DNA from: Candidatus Uhrbacteria bacterium
GTDB taxonomy: Bacteria > Patescibacteriota > Patescibacteriia > 2-12-FULL-60-25
Reading direction: 5' to 3'
NCBI GenBank assembly: GCA_003576745.1
Contig: QEVR01000001.1
Location: 310,001 to 374,000, forward strand
DNA length: 64,000 nt
Made by a program: the position numbers and the translations under genes. The notes beneath the pieces are model-generated. The model ran no database searches, was not told the origin of the DNA, and worked only from the letters and a program-made list of their open reading frames with translations. Positions within the stretch are counted from its first letter, which is position 1, and the number at the start of each line of letters is the position of its first letter. Shown here in pieces: positions 1 through 7,780 of this stretch.

Positions 1-1
1 G

Positions 2-49
2 GGCGTCGGCGTGCGTACGCTCATGGCCTATCTGAAGTCCCTTGCATAG
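2..49 (+). CDS. C-terminal end of a truncated coding sequence
   Basis: The window opens inside a reading frame that ends at a TAG at 47-49. The last residues read GVGVRTLMAYLKSLA. The ending AYLKSL resembles the last helix of c-type cytochromes, but 15 residues are too few to name a family. The gene body lies before the window. Confidence 0.35.
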   Translation, partial: GVGVRTLMAYLKSLA

Positions 50-77
50 GACATTGTGTGTCCTGTGGAAAGACTTG

Positions 78-86
78 TGCTATACT
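78..86 (+). promoter_or_regulatory. Extended -10 promoter element for glutaredoxin
   Basis: TGCTATACT matches the extended -10 pattern TGnTATAAT in all but one base. It lies 24 bases before the glutaredoxin ATG, so the leader would be roughly 17 bases. No convincing -35 box is visible, as is common for extended -10 promoters. The same nine-base word recurs before other genes in the window. Confidence 0.6.
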
Positions 87-110
87 CGCCCTATCTTACT
101 CCGCATTATT

Positions 111-371
111 ATGAAAATAAAAGTTTATACAACGCCCACGTGTCCGTACTGCAAGCTCGTGAAAGAGTTTTTGCATGAAAAGAACGCGGAATTCCAGGAA
201 ATCGATGTGGCGAATGACGCCTCAGCCGCCAATGAGATGGTCAAACTTTCCGGCCAAATGGGCGTTCCCGTTATCGACATCGACGGAGATGTTATTGTAG
301 GTTGGAACAAGGAGGCGCTGGAGGAAGCCTTGAGTTCGAAGAAAACGAAGGCAAAAGCCAAAGCGTCGTAA
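111..371 (+). CDS. Glutaredoxin-like protein (NrdH/Grx family)
   Basis: An 86-residue cytoplasmic thiol-disulfide oxidoreductase of the thioredoxin fold. The redox motif CPYC is at residues 11-14 after the first strand, and the cis-proline loop reads GVPVID, followed by a glycine-rich turn. Length and layout fit small monothiol-reducing glutaredoxins; the Lys/Ala-rich tail KTKAKAKAS is unremarkable. A start further upstream at 42 is possible, but it would run through the -10 element and add a stretch unlike any glutaredoxin, so the ATG at 111 is chosen. It is a single-gene unit with its own promoter and terminator, next to peroxiredoxin and superoxide dismutase, which points to redox homeostasis. 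NrdH-type function for ribonucleotide reductase is possible; no nrd gene is nearby. Confidence 0.9.
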   Translation: MKIKVYTTPTCPYCKLVKEFLHEKNAEFQEIDVANDASAANEMVKLSGQMGVPVIDIDGDVIVGWNKEALEEALSSKKTKAKAKAS

Positions 372-392
372 TCAATGGCGTAGGATCCGGAC

Positions 393-419
393 GGCTCCGG
401 GAAACCGGAGCCTTTTATT
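393..419 (+). terminator. Rho-independent terminator after glutaredoxin
   Basis: A perfect 8-bp stem, GGCTCCGG and CCGGAGCC, closes a GAAA tetraloop and is followed by TTTTATT. It starts 21 bases after the glutaredoxin stop. Confidence 0.93.
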
Positions 420-439
420 GTGTATGTCGCTTTTACGGG

Positions 440-592
440 GAGGAAGGAGGGTGCGTAGGGCGTAGGTCGGGAGGTATGGGTCGTGAGTCATGGGCCGCGG
501 ACATGCGGTATGCGGGATGCGGCGCCATGCGGTATGCGGAAAGTGCGTAACCCGAGACCAATTTCCATTGTTCCTAGACCCGAACCCCAATC
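440..592. repeat. Intergenic mosaic repeat
   Basis: Fills the gap between the convergent glutaredoxin and peroxiredoxin genes. Recognisable words are GTGCGTAGGGCGTAGG, repeats of GCGGTATGCGGGATGCGG, and CCCGAACCCC. There is no long reading frame of credible composition. The same words recur in about two dozen other gaps. Confidence 0.75.
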
Positions 593-593
593 A

Positions 594-1121
594 TCACGCC
601 TTCCCGAGCGTCTGCTCGCCCGGCTTCCATTCCATGGGGCAAAGTTCTCCGGATTGGAGCGCTTCGAGAACGCGGAGTGTTTCCGCGACGGAGCGGCCCA
701 CGGAGCCCGCGCTTACGAGGACATATTTAACGATTCCCTTCGGATCGATAAGGAACAGGCCGCGCTGGGCTTCGCCGTTTTCTTCATTCAATACCTGATA
801 GTCTCGCGCAATCTTCAGGCTCGTATCCGCCAAAACGGGATATTCCACATTCGGGAGATCGCGTTCGAACCATGCTTTATGGCACCATGTTGAATCCGTA
901 GATGCGGCAAGAACTTCGCAATTTATGTTTCGGAAGGTTTCAATGGCATTTGAGAACCCCTTTAACTCTGTGGGGCAAATAAAGGTGAAGTCTCTTGGGT
1001 AAAAGAAGAACGCGAGCCACTTTCCCCGATAGTCGGATAGGCTTACGGCTGCATCCGTCTTTCCTTTTTGATATGCCGGAACATGATTGAAGTCCGGCGC
1101 TGGTTGGTCGATATGGATCAT
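594..1121 (-). CDS. 2-Cys peroxiredoxin (AhpC/TSA family)
   Basis: A 175-residue thioredoxin-fold peroxidase that reduces hydrogen peroxide and organic peroxides in the cytoplasm. The peroxidatic cysteine is Cys49 in the motif FTFICPTE, with the preceding Pro and Thr typical of the AhpC/Prx1 group. The resolving cysteine is Cys161 in GELCPMEW, near the C-terminus. The length is slightly short of AhpC (about 187). It is downstream of superoxide dismutase on the same strand, so the pair would convert superoxide to peroxide and then to water. Reducing power could come from the thioredoxin reductase at 39.5 kb or the glutaredoxin next door; no AhpF is seen. Confidence 0.95.
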   Translation of the reverse strand: MIHIDQPAPDFNHVPAYQKGKTDAAVSLSDYRGKWLAFFFYPRDFTFICPTELKGFSNAIETFRNINCEVLAASTDSTWCHKAWFERDLPNVEYPVLADTSLKIARDYQVLNEENGEAQRGLFLIDPKGIVKYVLVSAGSVGRSVAETLRVLEALQSGELCPMEWKPGEQTLGKA

Positions 1122-1161
1122 ATTGCAGGAAGTTATTGGTTAGTCGTTTTTGGTCGGTTTT

Positions 1162-1227
1162 CAGGGTTCCAGAGTTGTAGGGTCCTAGAGTTGCTTTACC
1201 CTGAAACCCTAAAACTCTAGAACCCTG
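1162..1227. repeat. Inverted mosaic-repeat hairpin between sod and prx
   Basis: Two arms at 1162-1183 and 1206-1227 are reverse complements at 20 of 22 positions and hold the words CAGGGTTC, AGAGTT and TAGGGT. The loop is 22 bases. The same words occur at 11047-11090, 24595-24630, 52262-52290 and 58950-59030, so this is a folded member of the mosaic family. It could attenuate transcription from sod into prx. Confidence 0.7.
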
Positions 1228-1276
1228 AAATGGGTTTTGTAAATGAGATATACGCCTTGCCGTGAGAAGAATGCTT

Positions 1277-1870
1277 TTACCGTTTCGCCATCTCAAAGAG
1301 CTCGTTTGCCTTTTCCCAGTTGAGGTTTTTCCAGAAGGCTTCGATATAAGCTTTGCGGTCGGAGCCGAAGTCGATGAAGTAGGCGTGTTCATAAACATCG
1401 AGGACGATTACCGGCATGCATCCCCAAACGCCTCCCTGATTATGCGCATCGCCCGTATATACGCGAAGCGCCTTGTCATGCCTGTCCCAGGCAAGCACGC
1501 ACCATCCGCGGGCGGCCATGCCGCAGGCGGAAAAATACGCTACGAAGTTTTCAACGGACCCGTATTGCATCGCCAGCGCTTCTACGAGCGGTCCTGTCAA
1601 GGCGCCGTTGCCGCCCAGCACGTCAAAATACCATTCATGCAGATACACGCCGTTTACCGCGAACGTTTCGCCGTCTTTGAGCGCGCGGAGTTCGGAATAC
1701 GTTTGATTCGCGCTTGCTAGATCTCCGCCTCGTTCGAGCGGCTGAAGCTTTTGCGCGATCTCGTCCTTCTTTTTGACATAGCCCGCATAGAGCTTGTCGT
1801 GATGGATTTCCATAGCCTTATCGGAAATGCCATGGAGAGATCCGGTAAATGGGAGGGGTTTGGGTTCCAT
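1277..1870 (-). CDS. Superoxide dismutase, Fe/Mn family
   Basis: A 197-residue enzyme that dismutates superoxide to oxygen and hydrogen peroxide. Family landmarks are the N-terminal MEIHHDKLYAGYV (first metal-ligand histidine), NGVYLHEWYF (second histidine) and DVYEHAYFIDFG (the aspartate and third histidine; the usual signature is DxWEHAYY, here Tyr replaces Trp and Phe the last Tyr). The closing WKNLNWEKANE is typical. Length is normal. No signal peptide, so cytoplasmic. It is the first gene of a probable operon with peroxiredoxin. A Fur-like palindrome sits just before its start. The metal (Fe or Mn) cannot be decided by eye. Confidence 0.95.
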   Translation of the reverse strand: MEPKPLPFTGSLHGISDKAMEIHHDKLYAGYVKKKDEIAQKLQPLERGGDLASANQTYSELRALKDGETFAVNGVYLHEWYFDVLGGNGALTGPLVEALAMQYGSVENFVAYFSACGMAARGWCVLAWDRHDKALRVYTGDAHNQGGVWGCMPVIVLDVYEHAYFIDFGSDRKAYIEAFWKNLNWEKANELFEMAKR

Positions 1871-1892
1871 ATGATTGAGAAGATCTTTCAGA

Positions 1893-1911
1893 GTTAATGA
1901 TTGTCATTGAG
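1893..1911 (-). promoter_or_regulatory. Candidate Fur/PerR-type operator upstream of sod
   Basis: GTTAATGATTGTCATTGAG agrees with the 19-bp Fur consensus GATAATGATAATCATTATC at 13 of 19 positions. Its core AATGA-TTG-TCATT is a perfect inverted repeat. It begins 22 bases before the sod start codon, where a repressor would block transcription. Iron- or peroxide-dependent control of SOD is known in other bacteria; here it is inferred from the site alone. Confidence 0.45.
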
Positions 1912-2076
1912 ATTGAGAGTCTCACGTTTCAGGATTGAAGAGTTTTAGGGTCGGAATAAAGAAACCCCGCAATTTCTACGCCCGGAACTTATAAACGGTT
2001 TTTGATGACTACTCGTTCAATATTTTGAGTATTATTGCCAAAAAAGAGCCGGAGAGACAGAATAACAGCGTGTTCT

Positions 2077-2700
2077 ATGTCTGACCAGCCCATGGGAATC
2101 CCCAATCCGGCAACCACCGAAGACGTGATTGAAGGACGTCCATGGTGGAAAGTGTGCTGTATCGGATGTCTTTTTATGGCGATCGTGTTTGTGATTGCTA
2201 TTCTCATCGGGTTTCGCCTGTTTACGGGCTCAACTTCGCCGCAAACCCTCCGGTCACTGCCGGCGTCTTTCCCGCAGGGAGTCGTCCTGTTCCGGCCGGA
2301 ACAGAATGACGGCATCGTGTATTATCCCGCTTCATCGAAGAACAAAAATTTCGGCATCATCACGCAGTCGGTGAAGCTGTTCGGTTCGGAGGGAGATCAG
2401 CTCAGTACATTGCTCGACACAGGGCTGAAGAGCGTGAAAGACACCGATACCGTTACAATTCACTGGTCTAACATGGATGCTCCGGCAGACGAGATCATCC
2501 GTTTTTACGCTGGCGCGATGAAACAGGCGGGCGTAGGAGATCCTCAAATGAAACAAACATCGGACGCTACAGTACGGAAAATGGTCGGTCTCACGAGCAG
2601 ATTGAGCTTGCAGCTGCTGGTCGTTGACCTGCCGGACACGGAGACCGTTGACAGTATTACGTTTGTCGTGGAATATCCGAGTCTCCCGAATGGGCAGTAA
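2077..2700 (+). CDS. Uncharacterised single-pass membrane protein
   Basis: A 207-residue protein not assigned to a family. After about 25 polar residues comes CCIGCLFMAIVFVIAILIGF (around residues 28-47), a clear membrane segment, followed by an exported domain with no cysteines. The C-terminal part (IRFYAGAMKQAG... VTFVVEYP) alternates strands and one amphipathic helix. The ATG at 2077 is preferred over an in-frame TTG at 2035 because the family-like part starts here. Its stop is one base before the next gene, a lipoprotein, so the two are probably co-transcribed and act together at the cell surface. The function is unknown. Confidence 0.7.
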   Translation: MSDQPMGIPNPATTEDVIEGRPWWKVCCIGCLFMAIVFVIAILIGFRLFTGSTSPQTLRSLPASFPQGVVLFRPEQNDGIVYYPASSKNKNFGIITQSVKLFGSEGDQLSTLLDTGLKSVKDTDTVTIHWSNMDAPADEIIRFYAGAMKQAGVGDPQMKQTSDATVRKMVGLTSRLSLQLLVVDLPDTETVDSITFVVEYPSLPNGQ

Positions 2701-2701
2701 T

Positions 2702-3601
2702 ATGCAAACCGCACGATATTCTCGACTGGCCATATGTCTTTTTGCCGCGTCCTTCATGGGTGCTGGCTGTCTGCAGCAGACGCCCGCTCCATCGCAACCC
2801 GCAGGCGCCTTTTCCAATATGTCGCCGGCAGAGATCACGAAGCGTCTGGTATTCAAAGAGGGTTCGAGTTTCGTTCTTACGCGGACGGCAGTTCGGCGCG
2901 GAGATACATATGAGCTCGCGGAACAGCCGGATCAGAGCCTGCGGACCGTCACCATAAAGCATTTCAATGGAGAAACCGCTTCATTCGATTGGAAGCTCGA
3001 GGAGCGCATCGAAACGGATGAATCCCGACAGGCGAGGGCGGCGGACGCGGAAGCCGCTCCGGAGCCCGTCTACGAAACCCAGACGACGGAAGGGTCGCTC
3101 TCCGATTTGGATTTTACAGAATCGCACGCGCTGTACCTTCCGCTCCGATGGCCGGAAGAAAGAACCGGTGACCGTGAAAGCGCGGTATGGGTTTCGAAGC
3201 CTGTATTTGAAGAATTGACGCGCACGCGGAACTCAACCGTCTATCTGAATGTCATTCCGGCTCTGCTTGATGCCGCCCGCGCCGCACCGGGGCTTTCATC
3301 GGCTATCGAGCGATTCCGTCAGCAGGAAGGGGCGGTAATAGGACGCATTGATACGGATTTTATGAAGGCCGAGGGGGACCGCATTGAGTGGCCGGTCACG
3401 GTGAACGGCGAGCAGGTAAAAGTGGAGGCGTTGCGCGCGAGAAATTGGTTCGGGGAAATTGTCATTCTGAATAATGGCGCCAATCCGCTTGTTCTCAAGC
3501 TGACCGTGAATCCTCCCATCGAAGGCGCGGAAGACGCCAGCGCTGATATGAGCCTTTTAAAGGCGATGGTGAATTTTGAAATTCCATCGATCCAGCTTTA
3601 G
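2702..3601 (+). CDS. Uncharacterised lipoprotein
   Basis: A 299-residue protein with a signal peptide (Arg at residue 5, hydrophobic AICLFAASF, then GAGC) whose Cys fits a slightly atypical lipobox, so it is probably lipid-modified by the Lgt encoded at 38.5 kb and anchored on the outside of the membrane. The mature part begins with a Pro/Gln/Ser-rich linker and has no recognised domain or catalytic motif; secondary structure appears mixed. The start ATG overlaps the preceding stop region (TAATATG), which suggests translational coupling with the membrane protein before it. A terminator follows 17 bases after the stop. Confidence 0.75.
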   Translation: MQTARYSRLAICLFAASFMGAGCLQQTPAPSQPAGAFSNMSPAEITKRLVFKEGSSFVLTRTAVRRGDTYELAEQPDQSLRTVTIKHFNGETASFDWKLEERIETDESRQARAADAEAAPEPVYETQTTEGSLSDLDFTESHALYLPLRWPEERTGDRESAVWVSKPVFEELTRTRNSTVYLNVIPALLDAARAAPGLSSAIERFRQQEGAVIGRIDTDFMKAEGDRIEWPVTVNGEQVKVEALRARNWFGEIVILNNGANPLVLKLTVNPPIEGAEDASADMSLLKAMVNFEIPSIQL

Positions 3602-3617
3602 AGAGCATCGTGTATGA

Positions 3618-3650
3618 AAAAGCGGTTCCGCGAATAGCAGAACCGCTTTT
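3618..3650. terminator. Bidirectional terminator
   Basis: AAAAGCGGTTC pairs perfectly with GAACCGCTTTT around an 11-base loop. The A-run on the left and T-run on the right make it work on both strands, which fits its place between two convergent genes. Confidence 0.92.
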
Positions 3651-3671
3651 GTGAGTTGGTGCCTGTCGGCG

Positions 3672-3947
3672 CTATTTCAGCGCGCGGTCGAGCGGAAGCT
3701 GGTGTGTGAGCGGTCCGGCGTGGGCCGGCGGCGCTGCCGCGAGAGCTTCGAGCTCCTCGGTTGTCGGCGGAGCGCCCGGCTCTCGGACCAGGCCGGGCAT
3801 GTGAATGTTCCCGAGGACGGATCGATTCGATGGAGGCGGTCCCTCGCTGTCGATGTGCGCTTGCAGCTCGATGTCGTGCCTCACCGGCCGGCTTGGCCTT
3901 TCGGAATTGCGTGAACGGTGCAGATCCGCGGTCTTTCCGATTTTCAT
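3672..3947 (-). CDS. Small uncharacterised protein
   Basis: A 91-residue protein with no recognised domain. It is rich in Pro, Arg and Ala, polar throughout, with no membrane segment or signal peptide, and looks largely disordered. The ATG at 3947 is preferred over one at 3998 because AGAGGG sits a few bases before it as a ribosome binding site. The bidirectional terminator just past its stop supports it being a real gene. Low complexity makes a spurious call possible. Confidence 0.5.
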   Translation of the reverse strand: MKIGKTADLHRSRNSERPSRPVRHDIELQAHIDSEGPPPSNRSVLGNIHMPGLVREPGAPPTTEELEALAAAPPAHAGPLTHQLPLDRALK

Positions 3948-4033
3948 AGTCCCTCTTTTTCCGTGGCAGATGATCGCGTATGCAAGAAAAAAGTACAAGT
4001 GAAGCGAGAATATGCTATTTTTTGGCGGATGTC

Positions 4034-4160
4034 AATGCAGGGGAGGGGGTGAGAGTAGGGAGTGGAGAGTAGGTGTAGGGCGCGGCATGCCGCGCCCTGT
4101 AGGACGTCGTTGCGTAGGGCGTGGTTGCGTTGGGGGACCATAATTCTCCCCGAATCCTTT
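4034..4160. repeat. Intergenic mosaic repeat with palindrome
   Basis: Contains GAGTAGGGAGTGGAGAGTAGG, the 18-bp palindrome GGCGCGGCATGCCGCGCC (within 4078-4097), two GTTGCGTAGG-type words and the hairpin core at 4132-4151, followed by GAATCCTTTGCCC. It lies between two minus-strand genes. Confidence 0.8.
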
Positions 4161-4163
4161 GCC

Positions 4164-4883
4164 CTACCTTTTATCCTCCAGACTTTTTTCATCAATGAAG
4201 CTGTCTCGCAGCTTCGCCCACGAGGGGAAACACCGGCGAAAATAGAATTCATCGCGCAGAATGCGGAGATCGGATAATTCGCGGAGGGCTCGTTTCCGAA
4301 TACCTTCATACGGGCTCTGCGATGTATACAGGGCGGATGCAAACCAAGATTCGACCAAAACCGTTTCATCTTCCAAATCTTTCCCGTATCTATTCCTGCG
4401 GAGGGATTCAATGATGTTCCGGATATCGGCAATCCGTTCCTTTAGGTCATGTACGGCATCTGCGTCATAGCGCGCTATCTCTTGTTGTTTCCGGAGGACC
4501 TCGGCGAGCAGGCGCTGTGCGATGCTCTCTGCGCGTTTCGGCGAATCATTGGTATTTATCTGCCGTGAATCCGTCCACAGAAGACGGCGTATATGAAGCA
4601 ATTGTTCCTCATCGCGTTTTTCGCGCGCGGTTTCCAGGTCTTGCGTGAGGACGGGTTCTACATTTGCCGGCTTGCAGTCGTGGATGGTGGGACATAGGCG
4701 CTCAAGACCTCGCCGGACCAGGTGTTCGCGAACATCCACGAGCGTTGGCTGTTCCTCGAGCCGTTCGGATTGCCGTGATCGTTCCACATCGCGCTTGCGA
4801 TGCGCCTCTTTTGCGAATGAAACTTCCTGGGGCGTACGCGGCCCTTCCATGCGCATGGAGAAAGGTGAGGAGTGTCGGGGCAT
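4164..4883 (-). CDS. Uncharacterised charged helical protein
   Basis: A protein of about 239 residues, unrecognised. It is extremely rich in Arg, Glu, Leu and Asp, with heptad-like stretches (for example LLAEVLRKQQEIARYDADAV and LKERIADIRNIIESLRR) that suggest coiled coils. No signal peptide or membrane segment. The start is placed at the ATG at 4883, five bases past the era stop; an upstream ATG at 4910 would overlap era. Being directly downstream of era on the same strand suggests shared transcription. The function is not evident. Confidence 0.6.
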   Translation of the reverse strand: MPRHSSPFSMRMEGPRTPQEVSFAKEAHRKRDVERSRQSERLEEQPTLVDVREHLVRRGLERLCPTIHDCKPANVEPVLTQDLETAREKRDEEQLLHIRRLLWTDSRQINTNDSPKRAESIAQRLLAEVLRKQQEIARYDADAVHDLKERIADIRNIIESLRRNRYGKDLEDETVLVESWFASALYTSQSPYEGIRKRALRELSDLRILRDEFYFRRCFPSWAKLRDSFIDEKSLEDKR

Positions 4884-4888
4884 TGGGC

Positions 4889-5743
4889 TTACTGGAAGCG
4901 CTGCGGCCAATTTTTATCTACTTTGACGTTCAGATCCAAGTATACCTTGTTGCCGGTTACGGTCTCGAGTTCCTTTCTTGCCGCGGTTCCGATTTCTTTG
5001 AGCTTGCTCCCGCCTTTTCCGATGATCATACCCTTGTGATTTTCATGCGTCGTATAGATCGTCGCTTGGACGTATTCGCTGCCGTCTTCCCGGTCTTCAA
5101 TGTCGTGCACTTCCACATGCACGGCATATGGGAGCTCCTGCCCAAGGTATTGGAATGCTTTTTCGCGTATCAATTCTTCCAGCCATTCTTTCCGTCCCAT
5201 GTCCGTGAATTGCTGTTCCGGATAAAACGGTTCACCGACCGGGAGAATCTCGAATAATTTATTCACGATGAGATTCAAATTCGCGTGGGTTTTTGCGGAG
5301 ATTTCCACGGAGCCGATCTGACCCACGTCAATGGCTCGGGCGTCTTCGAGATAGGGTTTCTTCCGCGCGGGAATGTCTTTTTTATTTACGGCAAGAATAA
5401 TGGGCGTTCGGGAATTTTTCAGAAGATTTTGGATGTACTTTTCCTCATTCCCCGGTTCGCGCGTCGGGTCAACCACATATACGATCGCATCAATGCCTTC
5501 CAGATTTTCTTTGACCATTTCATTCAGTCGTTTCGACACAGGGTCCTTCTTTCCCAGGAACACCCCTGGCGTATCCACGAACACGATTTGTCCGCGTGGG
5601 TCATGAAGAACCCCCCGAACGGGATGACGCGTGGTTTGGGGTTTTTCGCTCATAATGGCGACCTTGGTCCCCACGAGCGCGTTCAAAAGCGTAGATTTTC
5701 CCACATTCGAACGCCCGGCGAGCATGACGAATCCTGATTTCAT
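4889..5743 (-). CDS. era: GTPase Era
   Basis: A 284-residue ribosome-assembly GTPase that binds the 3' end of 16S rRNA. The G domain has G1 GRSNVGKST (residues 10-18; the usual third residue Pro is Ser), G2 around TTR at 37-39, G3 DTPG (57-60) and G4 NKKD. The KH RNA-binding domain follows, with the GKGGSKLKEIG loop. Length is close to the family norm (about 300). It starts a minus-strand unit with the charged protein downstream. In many bacteria Era works with YbeY and RNase III; neither is in this window. The start is the only one that gives the canonical short N-terminus. Confidence 0.97.
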   Translation of the reverse strand: MKSGFVMLAGRSNVGKSTLLNALVGTKVAIMSEKPQTTRHPVRGVLHDPRGQIVFVDTPGVFLGKKDPVSKRLNEMVKENLEGIDAIVYVVDPTREPGNEEKYIQNLLKNSRTPIILAVNKKDIPARKKPYLEDARAIDVGQIGSVEISAKTHANLNLIVNKLFEILPVGEPFYPEQQFTDMGRKEWLEELIREKAFQYLGQELPYAVHVEVHDIEDREDGSEYVQATIYTTHENHKGMIIGKGGSKLKEIGTAARKELETVTGNKVYLDLNVKVDKNWPQRFQ

Positions 5744-5790
5744 GAGGTTGGTGGTTAATCATTCATGGATAGTGAACACGCTATCAGTTT

Positions 5791-7188
5791 TTAGGTTTCG
5801 ATTCTACTGGTCAGTTTTGCCACCACCTCCACATGCGGGGTGTGGGGAAAAAGGTCGAGGGCTTTCACATCGTCCACGCGATACGCCCGTTTGAGCTCCT
5901 TCAGTTCTTCCGTGAGCCTGTGATAGTTGCATGAGACATAGATAAGCGCGGGGTATTTCTTGTCGACGAGTGTTTGAATGACTTTAGGATGGAGCCCGGC
6001 GCGCGGCGGGTCCACAATCACCGTGTCCGCATCGATGTCTTCCCAGGCCAAATTCTCGGATTTTTCTGCAAAGAATTCGCATCTGTCTCCAACACCATTC
6101 TGTTTCGCATTGTCCGTTGCGAGTTCAATGGATGCTTCATCAATCTCGAATCCCTTCACGACGAGTTCCGGATCGCGCCGAGCGAAATTCACGGCAAAAA
6201 AACCGAGGCCGCAGTAGAGGTCAAGGAGGCGGCATGCGGTATACGGATGACGGTTTGCGTGCGCGGGCACGTTATCCCAAACAATATCTTGAAGCTTCGC
6301 AGCCATGGCGGTGTTTGTCTGAAAAAAACTATTTACATGGATGGCATACATGGTGCCATTGACTTCCTCTTCAAATATCGCATCGCCTTTGAGCGGTACT
6401 TGGACGACCCCATAGGAAATATCCGTCATTTTGGAATTCTCCGAAAGAAGAATGTCCGTCGCAAAACCGTCCAGCTTCTCTTTGAGAACTTCGCGCATAC
6501 CGTCCGAGATGCGATTCAGATCCTTTACGACGAGCGCAATGAGGCGCTGACCCGTATGTTTTCCTTCACGAATAACCGCATATCGGACATCCCCACGGTG
6601 GTGTTTCGCATCCCACGGTTCGAGGATGGGATGCTCTTTCATAAATGCGCGGAAGACATCGAGAATCGCGGGAACATCCGGAGACAGCAGAATATCCTTG
6701 CGGACGTCGATATATTTGTTCCATGCGCCGTAGGCTTTGAGCCCGATTTCTCCTTTATGGCCGAACACATAGTCCATGCGATTACGGTAAAAAAAATGGC
6801 CATGGTCCGCTGGCCGTGGGTCGTCGGGGATGACGGCGTCGATACGCTCATCGTGGCCCGCCTCTTCAAAAGCGCGGTTGATCATGTCGCGTTTAAAGCG
6901 CAGCTGGGCGTCGTAATCAATATGCAGCCACATGGCGCCGGAAAAATCTTTGAAGACGGGGTCGGGGAGGGGAATGCGATCCGGACCCGGCGACAGAATC
7001 TGTTCCAGACGCCCGAAATATCGTCCTTGTTCGCGCTTGATATGCGTTGCTTCGACCTCGTCACCGACGGTTGTAAAAGGAACGGCCATGGGTTTTTTTC
7101 TTCCATCGGGCAGAGAAATGTCGAAAATGCCCCGTCCTTTTTTATCGAAGCGGTCAATGACTCCTCGCACGATTTCTCCGTATTTCAT
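5791..7188 (-). CDS. RNA m5U methyltransferase (RlmD/TrmA family), Fe-S site lost
   Basis: A 465-residue SAM-dependent methyltransferase that makes 5-methyluridine in rRNA or tRNA. An N-terminal TRAM-like RNA-binding domain (about residues 1-60) is followed by the catalytic domain with the SAM motif LLDLYCGLGFFAVNFA, VDPPRAGLHPKV, and the catalytic cysteine in YVSCN near the C-terminus. In RlmD the segment after the TRAM domain carries four Fe-S cysteines; here the aligned stretch DPVFKDFSGAMW has none, so the cluster is absent. Whether it acts on 23S rRNA U1939, U747 or tRNA U54 cannot be told from sequence. It is on the same strand as era, 47 bases upstream. Confidence 0.92.
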   Translation of the reverse strand: MKYGEIVRGVIDRFDKKGRGIFDISLPDGRKKPMAVPFTTVGDEVEATHIKREQGRYFGRLEQILSPGPDRIPLPDPVFKDFSGAMWLHIDYDAQLRFKRDMINRAFEEAGHDERIDAVIPDDPRPADHGHFFYRNRMDYVFGHKGEIGLKAYGAWNKYIDVRKDILLSPDVPAILDVFRAFMKEHPILEPWDAKHHRGDVRYAVIREGKHTGQRLIALVVKDLNRISDGMREVLKEKLDGFATDILLSENSKMTDISYGVVQVPLKGDAIFEEEVNGTMYAIHVNSFFQTNTAMAAKLQDIVWDNVPAHANRHPYTACRLLDLYCGLGFFAVNFARRDPELVVKGFEIDEASIELATDNAKQNGVGDRCEFFAEKSENLAWEDIDADTVIVDPPRAGLHPKVIQTLVDKKYPALIYVSCNYHRLTEELKELKRAYRVDDVKALDLFPHTPHVEVVAKLTSRIET

Positions 7189-7303
7189 GAGCGGCCACCA
7201 TACAGGAAATCGCTTATGTCGTCTATTGTTGACATATGAACGGGAATGGAGACTTTTCAGCGCCTGCTTTTCGTTTCCATTGATCTTCTATAGGATGACC
7301 GCC

Positions 7304-7780
7304 ATGAAGCCCCGTATCGATGTCGTTGCCGTGAATATTCGTTCAGCATATAACGTCGGCGCATTATTTCGTTCCGCGGACGCTCTTGGCGTTCAAAAGC
7401 TCTGGTTAGCCGGTTATACGGCAGGACCGGATCACCCGGAAGTAAAAAAGACCGCCCTCGGCGCTGAACAAATCGTGGAGTGGGAGAACATCGCGGATCC
7501 CATTGAATGCCTGGAACGATTGCGGAGCGACGGATTAAGGATATGCGGTCTGGAAAGAGCGGAAGGGGCATTGATGCTCCATGAATACAAACCGTCCTAT
7601 CCCACTGCTATCGTTCTCGGGAATGAAGTCGAAGGATTGAGTGACATGGTGCTGAAACAATGCGATGATATTGTGCAGATACGGCAGTACGGCACAAAGG
7701 AATCATTGAATGTCATGGTCGCAGCGGGGATTGCGATGTGGAGATTCAGGGAGACAGGAAGTGGGGAGGAGGGTGCGTAG
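7304..7780 (+). CDS. SpoU-family RNA 2'-O-methyltransferase
   Basis: A 158-residue single-domain SPOUT methyltransferase of the TrmL/TrmH type. The N-terminal motif NIRSAYNVGALFRSADALG (motif 1), IVLGNEVEGLS (motif 2, part of the knotted SAM site) and the last motif ESLNVMVAAGIAMWRF are all present. It lacks extra RNA-binding domains, as TrmL does, so the wobble base of a tRNA is a plausible target. An alternative ATG at 7295 would add three residues. The last ten residues (RETGSGEEGA) and the stop codon lie in the mosaic repeat, so the C-terminus seems to have been replaced or extended by it. Confidence 0.93.
   Translation: MKPRIDVVAVNIRSAYNVGALFRSADALGVQKLWLAGYTAGPDHPEVKKTALGAEQIVEWENIADPIECLERLRSDGLRICGLERAEGALMLHEYKPSYPTAIVLGNEVEGLSDMVLKQCDDIVQIRQYGTKESLNVMVAAGIAMWRFRETGSGEEGA

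Noticed and set aside
483-893. Possible genes within the gap after glutaredoxin
   Set aside because: The reading frame consists of mosaic words and then the antisense of peroxiredoxin; no ribosome binding site or family pattern.
5974-7239. Plus-strand 421-residue reading frame opposite the m5U methyltransferase
   Set aside because: It is the antisense shadow of a clear enzyme with many conserved motifs. No domain or start signal supports it. Similar shadows oppose pilB (22863-23762), ligA (33691-34581) and others.
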